Of a DNA stretch of 64,000 nucleotides, positions 60,102 through 64,000 are shown piece after piece. The notes below the pieces were generated by a model. That model did no database searches. It had not been told where the DNA came from and worked only from the letters and a program-made list of their open reading frames with translations. How positions within the stretch are numbered: position 1 is the first letter of the stretch; each line of letters begins with the position of its first letter. The stretch lies in NCBI RefSeq assembly GCF_901709675.1, contig NC_051100.1, forward strand, positions 5,830,001 to 5,894,000, read 5' to 3'. Both the position numbers and the translations under genes were made by a program. This DNA is from Syngnathus acus. Taxonomy: Eukaryota > Chordata > Actinopteri > Syngnathiformes > Syngnathidae.

Positions 60102-60260
60102 ATCATTCGTATGTCCGTGTCCCGTATTGAGAAGAATGACAATGTGTGCACAAGGCTTGTCCGGCCTTATCTAGATGTCCTTATTATCGACTGGGCAACA
60201 TGGCAGATAAGGAAAGATGACTACCCTGCCGTGTCCATCCATCGCAGTCCCCACACTTAA
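60102..60260 (+). CDS. Candidate terminal exon, weak
   Basis: Seen: acceptor CTTCACTTTTGTTTGCAG before 60102, then 52 codons to TAA (60258-60260), starting IIRMSVSRIEKNDNV and including TRLVRPYLDVLIIDWATWQ. The entry phase is 0, the same as the exit phase of the block at 33440-33581, so the two could be joined across a 26.5-kb intron. The residue mix is protein-like but matches nothing I know. It is a single short open block in 64 kb and may be chance. Confidence 0.25.
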   Translation: MIRMSVSRIEKNDNVCTRLVRPYLDVLIIDWATWQIRKDDYPAVSIHRSPHT

Positions 60261-60404
60261 TCAAACACAATACCTCAGTAACACCAGCAACAAACACTTC
60301 TCCCGAGTCTGATAAAGTGGAGTTTGAAGCACGTGCGCCCGTTTAAATATTTCTAGGGATTCTTTTTAGGATTTGTTTTGTAATAATGAGTGGTATTTGT
60401 GTTT

Positions 60405-60510
60405 GGATGGATGGACGGACGGATAGATGGATGATTTAATTAGGTTTTGCATGAGTGGTGCCACTCCACACCAACACACTTGCACACAGACACACACTTG
60501 CACACACACA
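60405..60510. repeat. (GGAT)n tract and CA tract
   Basis: GGATGGATGGACGGACGGATAGATGGATG at 60405-60433 (six to seven units), then interrupted CA units to about 60510. The GGAT part could be the bare tail of a dispersed repeat whose body is gone. Confidence 0.75.
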
Positions 60511-61559
60511 CTCACTTGAAGACAGTCAACGAGAGACAAATGTTTTTCCAATGGGATTTGACCCGCCAGTTCCAAACTCCTCAGTCTTACAGACGGCGAC
60601 TGCCATCCATAACACTATTATTTTAGAAAAGGTTCAGGTTGTATGTTTGATAATGCTCTTGTATTAGATCTGACACCATTGTTGTATTGTTTTTTTTTTG
60701 CTGGTAAGTGGATGTTTATATTTTTGTGGTGCACTGAATGTATTCTACTGTAGTCTGTAAGTATATACATTGTAAATGAATGAAGATTAATATCAGCTGT
60801 ATTTTGTCCCCTGTTTCTGTTAAGCCACAAAAACCCAAGATGAAAATAGAACAGATGCATATTGACCACATGTCACTCTTCATCTGAGTCAACTTTGAGC
60901 GAGGGAACACAGGTGTTCTGTACTGTTGTCATTTGTCTTGTTTTGCCTTGAGTGTTGTTTTTGATCAATAATCAATATGTTTGTATTTGCGGTGGGTGAA
61001 ATAACTATGAACAGAAAGTGGGGCCGGGAGAAATACCTTGCATCTAGGTTCAGATTTGTTCCATTTTCATGAGAATGACACTGCAAAAATGTCAGTTTTG
61101 TTGCTGGGTAAACATCATAAACATGTAAACATCATATTACATCTTTAAGCTATTTGAACAAAGAAATTCACAGCTGCAAAAAAAAAAAGTAGTTGAAATC
61201 ACATTTACACAATATTTCTCATTGGTTAAATGTGATTTGCTTAAATTCTCTCTTTTCATTATGGCAGATAAAATGTTAGGAAAAATGAGTCATGCATTCA
61301 TCCTACCGTATAGAGACTTTTTTTTTTTTTTCTTCTGCCATCCCTTTTCACGGCTGCTTGGGCTCCTAACAGGAACCTGTTTGTGTTTTGTAGCGTCACG
61401 CTTGACTTCACCCACCTCCTCCGCCACACTAACCACTCTCTTGTTGCTTCTGCCCAAGTGGCTCCCTTTTGAATGCGCAACTTGGTTGAACAATTAATTA
61501 TTCTAATGATGGGCCAGTACTCAGTGGTGCTTTTAACAAGGACACAGAGAACGCAAGGA

Positions 61560-61740
61560 TGAAACGGATAGCAGAATTAATCTTCTGGAGTGGAAAAGAA
61601 TTGTGCATGTGACCATGAGTTCAATTTGTCATTAGTTCTGATTGATGCAGACATACATAAACAATTCACTCAAATGTCAATTAAGCATAGGAGGCCTTCA
61701 TTTCACTGGGCAACTTCGGCCACAGATCCTTTTATACCTT
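61560..61740. promoter_or_regulatory. Candidate conserved non-coding element
   Basis: GCAGAATTAATCTTC, TTGTCATTAGTTCTGATTG, AACAATTCACTC and GTCAATTAAGC in 130 bp, non-repetitive. No coding frame. Confidence 0.36.
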
Positions 61741-62309
61741 TGAGGAGTATTATTTGATAACAAATTACGTCGACTGTGTAAGAGAGACCTGTTTTATCTG
61801 CTGTACATATTTTTCATATCTTTTCAATATTCAGTAAAATGGATGCAGTCTTGATTTTCATTACAATCATGAATGAGCTTGTTTTGCGACTGTTCCACAG
61901 CGGCAGCCATTGGTAGCGAAATAGGAGAGATACATAAGTCAACACAATTGTAAACACAAAGGCCACTGGAAGAAAGGTGTTACTGTTAAAATGTGTTGTC
62001 ACTGTCACTGCAATGCCAGAGCATCTGGCTGGCAGTCCGTGCCTTTGGCTTCCAACAAGATAAATGATCAGCGTTGGATTTGCGAATAGTGTTTAGGGCA
62101 TGGCGATGCCGTTCTATTTACTTTTTTTTATATTGTTTTTAATCAGAAGAGAATGTCAACAAAATAAATGAAGTTGTGCTGCGAAGTGAAATTTTGATCC
62201 CATCAGCGGTGGTTGGACGGGTGTGGGAGCAGAGGGGATGATGATGCCTTTCTCCACCTCTCCTGATACACTGCTTCCCCACCACTTCCATTCATCATAG
62301 GCCATATTG

Positions 62310-62600
62310 AGGGAGTGAAATGCTGTGGCGCTGCCGGTAATCAATGGAAGGGCTCCATATGGTGGGGATCAAAGGTGTCACATAGTGTGTGGTTCTGCTT
62401 TATTGCCAGCCAGCACTGTTAATTGGACAACAAGATCAGAGGCAATATTAAAATCCAATTAAATTGATATGAACAGATTGCCAAGTGATGTACGCTAATG
62501 TATAATTGAGTATCAAGCAAATGCGAGTGGCCCGTCTCGAGTGCCGAGCTGCTGAATAAATGATGGCCTCGCCGTAGAGGACGGAAACAACTTTGCACAT
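62310..62600. promoter_or_regulatory. Candidate conserved non-coding element
   Basis: GCCGGTAATCAATGG, CCATATGG, GGGGATCAAAGGTG (TCF/LEF-like ATCAAAGG), TGTTAATTGGAC, CCAATTAAATTG and CGCTAATG occur together. Balanced composition and no simple repeat. Confidence 0.4.
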
Positions 62601-63189
62601 TAGCCCGCCCACCCCTCCCATCTCATCCCATCTCTTTTCCAAGCCTTCTCTCAATCCCCTTCCTTCACTCTCTGTGCCCTCAGATACGGAGGGACACGGA
62701 ATATTTTTGCCTATTTTGTTCCTCGGGAGTAAAACGGAGAGTAGCATTTGTCCACGCTTGTCAGCGTGAGGGCAAAGGAGGAGAGAAGGTGCTCGCACGA
62801 GCGTGCAGTCGTGTCATGGTGCGTGTCCAAAGGGAGCTGCGGAAGATGGCGCGTAACGTTTTAACAGTGCTATTCCTTCACACGCACGCAGCTTTAATTT
62901 GAGTTTAATGAAATCTAAATTATGTATTGCCTTTTTTTCTGGAGCAAAAAACAAGTGCATGTTTTGGTGGTTTGACTAATCAGGCATAAACAACAGCGCC
63001 ATTTCCCCGGAGACACTCACACTGTGATATGGAGTGCTCTTTAAGAAAAAAAAGCAGGAAATAAGCAGATGAAGATGGATGCGCTGACACTATTTAACAG
63101 ACCAACGAGGTTCCGTCCAAGGTGACATTCCCTGATAAGGTACTCTTGGACCACAGCCCAAATGAATCCAAAGTTCATCACAACTCATT

Positions 63190-63960
63190 CATTTATTAAT
63201 TGAATATTTTTCGCCCGGATTTAATGCGTTCAGCTGCTGTGCTAATTTGTGTCACTGCTAGGCTGATAAGGAGATTTACATATCAAATTTTAATGATATT
63301 TTGGCTCTAGTGATCCCCCTCCATTTTGGGGGGCTAATTATTTATTTCTGTTGTTTTGGTTGAGGTCCAGCATATGTGTTTTAGCCCCCTGCCTCCCCTT
63401 CTTTCTTGCATTAAGCTGGCTTCCTTAATTAAGCGGGCACAGGGCTCATTAGCTTCCATGGATATGGGGTGGCATGATGTGCCCATCTCTGCTCCCGCAG
63501 GCAATGCCCAGACAAAGTGCCTGGGGAGCAGGTGCTGACAAGGTCGCGGTGGCAGCGTGCCATCTGGACTGAGGCTCGGGCCCTATCGAGGCCTGGCTCT
63601 TTGTAGCTGGAGCTGTGGCTAATGCCATCCACCAATAACCCTGACTCAAAGACATCAAAACAGCGCTTGGGCTCTTAGGAGATCTGTGGACTTAACAACG
63701 CTAAAACAAAGGCGCAATAATTGGTTTTGGCGCAATCTGTCCTTCGTTTTCCACTCAAGGAGCTTTTGTGGTTATTAAGTGAGTTCCGAACAGACGGCAC
63801 ATTGAAGGTTTTCTTCAATTAAGCATGATGCACCTCCATTTGCATAACATAGATGTGCACATAAATACGCATGGATTGCAACAATGAAGACACCCCCCTC
63901 CCCCCATCTCCGTAATAAACCTCACCCAGGGACTTTATGCTAAATTGTAAGGGGACAGAA
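63190..63960. promoter_or_regulatory. Extended candidate conserved element at the right edge
   Basis: The longest non-repetitive block of the window. It holds TTAATTAA (63425-63432), TATTAATTG, GCTAATTTGTGTC, GCTAATTATTTATT, an octamer ATTTGCAT (63838-63845) and a CpG-bearing middle (63480-63640). Small frames on both strands (63356-63538, 63429-63635) have no recognisable protein. It runs to about the window edge. Confidence 0.42.
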
Positions 63961-64000
63961 GATATTTTATTTTAGTTAAAAAGCCAGCTATATTTAGCAG

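Noticed and set aside
1-64000. CRISPR arrays, tRNA or rRNA genes, known microRNA hairpins, prokaryotic operons
   Set aside because: Looked for regular spaced repeats, cloverleaf boxes and familiar microRNA seeds on both strands; none found. All regular repeats are microsatellites or retroelement tails.

Overview
The window reads as non-coding DNA of a ray-finned (teleost) fish, probably a percomorph. The basis is the mix of repeats: two families of CR1/L2-type non-LTR retrotransposons, a Penelope-like GIY-YIG relic, an RTE-type LINE tail, and many decayed copies of a dispersed repeat ending in GGATGGATGG-like tails. Very dense dinucleotide microsatellites and a candidate 78-bp intron fit the same picture. 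There are no bacterial-style operons, rRNAs, tRNAs or CRISPR arrays. Most open frames are short chance frames in CA/TG, CT or A/T-rich sequence.

Layout. Positions 1-330 hold a frameshifted C-terminal piece of a Penelope-like element. About 1360-1695 is the 3' end of an old L2-like LINE. The next 12 kb is AT-rich spacer with microsatellites and blocks that look like conserved regulatory DNA (notably 9600-9960). A recent, 5'-truncated LINE lies on the minus strand at 14390-16774 and keeps a 712-codon reverse transcriptase frame; a second, different LINE 3' end lies on the plus strand at 19020-19641. Just after it (20617-20793 and 20872-21000) is the best candidate for host coding sequence: two phase-0 exons joined by a 78-bp GT-AG intron and ending in TAG. 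I do not recognise the protein.

From 21 to 64 kb no gene is certain. Two further exon-like blocks lie at 33440-33581 and 60102-60260. Relics include an RTE-type tail (22300-22525), an RT palm fragment (37265-37560) and dispersed-repeat copies (22697, 26600, 38749, 43441, 46850, 47755). A TATA/CCAAT block at 38401-38490 resembles a promoter or LTR. Long arrays include (TATAA)n at 31.1 kb, (TC)38 at 43.0 kb and (TTTC)22 at 54.9 kb.

Between the repeats are many blocks of balanced composition with TAATTA/TAATTG cores, octamers and short palindromes (for example 24200-24400, 25940-26170, 43800-44060, 44570-44760, 50730-50960, 58260-58565, 61560-61740, 62310-62600, 63190-63960). Together with the near absence of genes they suggest a gene desert or giant intron around a developmental regulator. 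That is inference and needs cross-species alignment. I found no convincing undescribed multi-gene system. The most informative signal is a 3'-end architecture (hairpin, about 26-nt gap, TGACAATAAAG, short tandem tail) shared by the two otherwise divergent LINEs.

Stretches over 300 bases not covered by an entry (for example 460-700, 7510-9600, 10110-11500, 13100-13700, 16780-17880, 34070-35560, 39000-40800, 42070-42990, 44770-46050, 52040-54850, 55000-56470) show only AT-rich or microsatellite-bearing sequence with no gene, RNA or element I can support.
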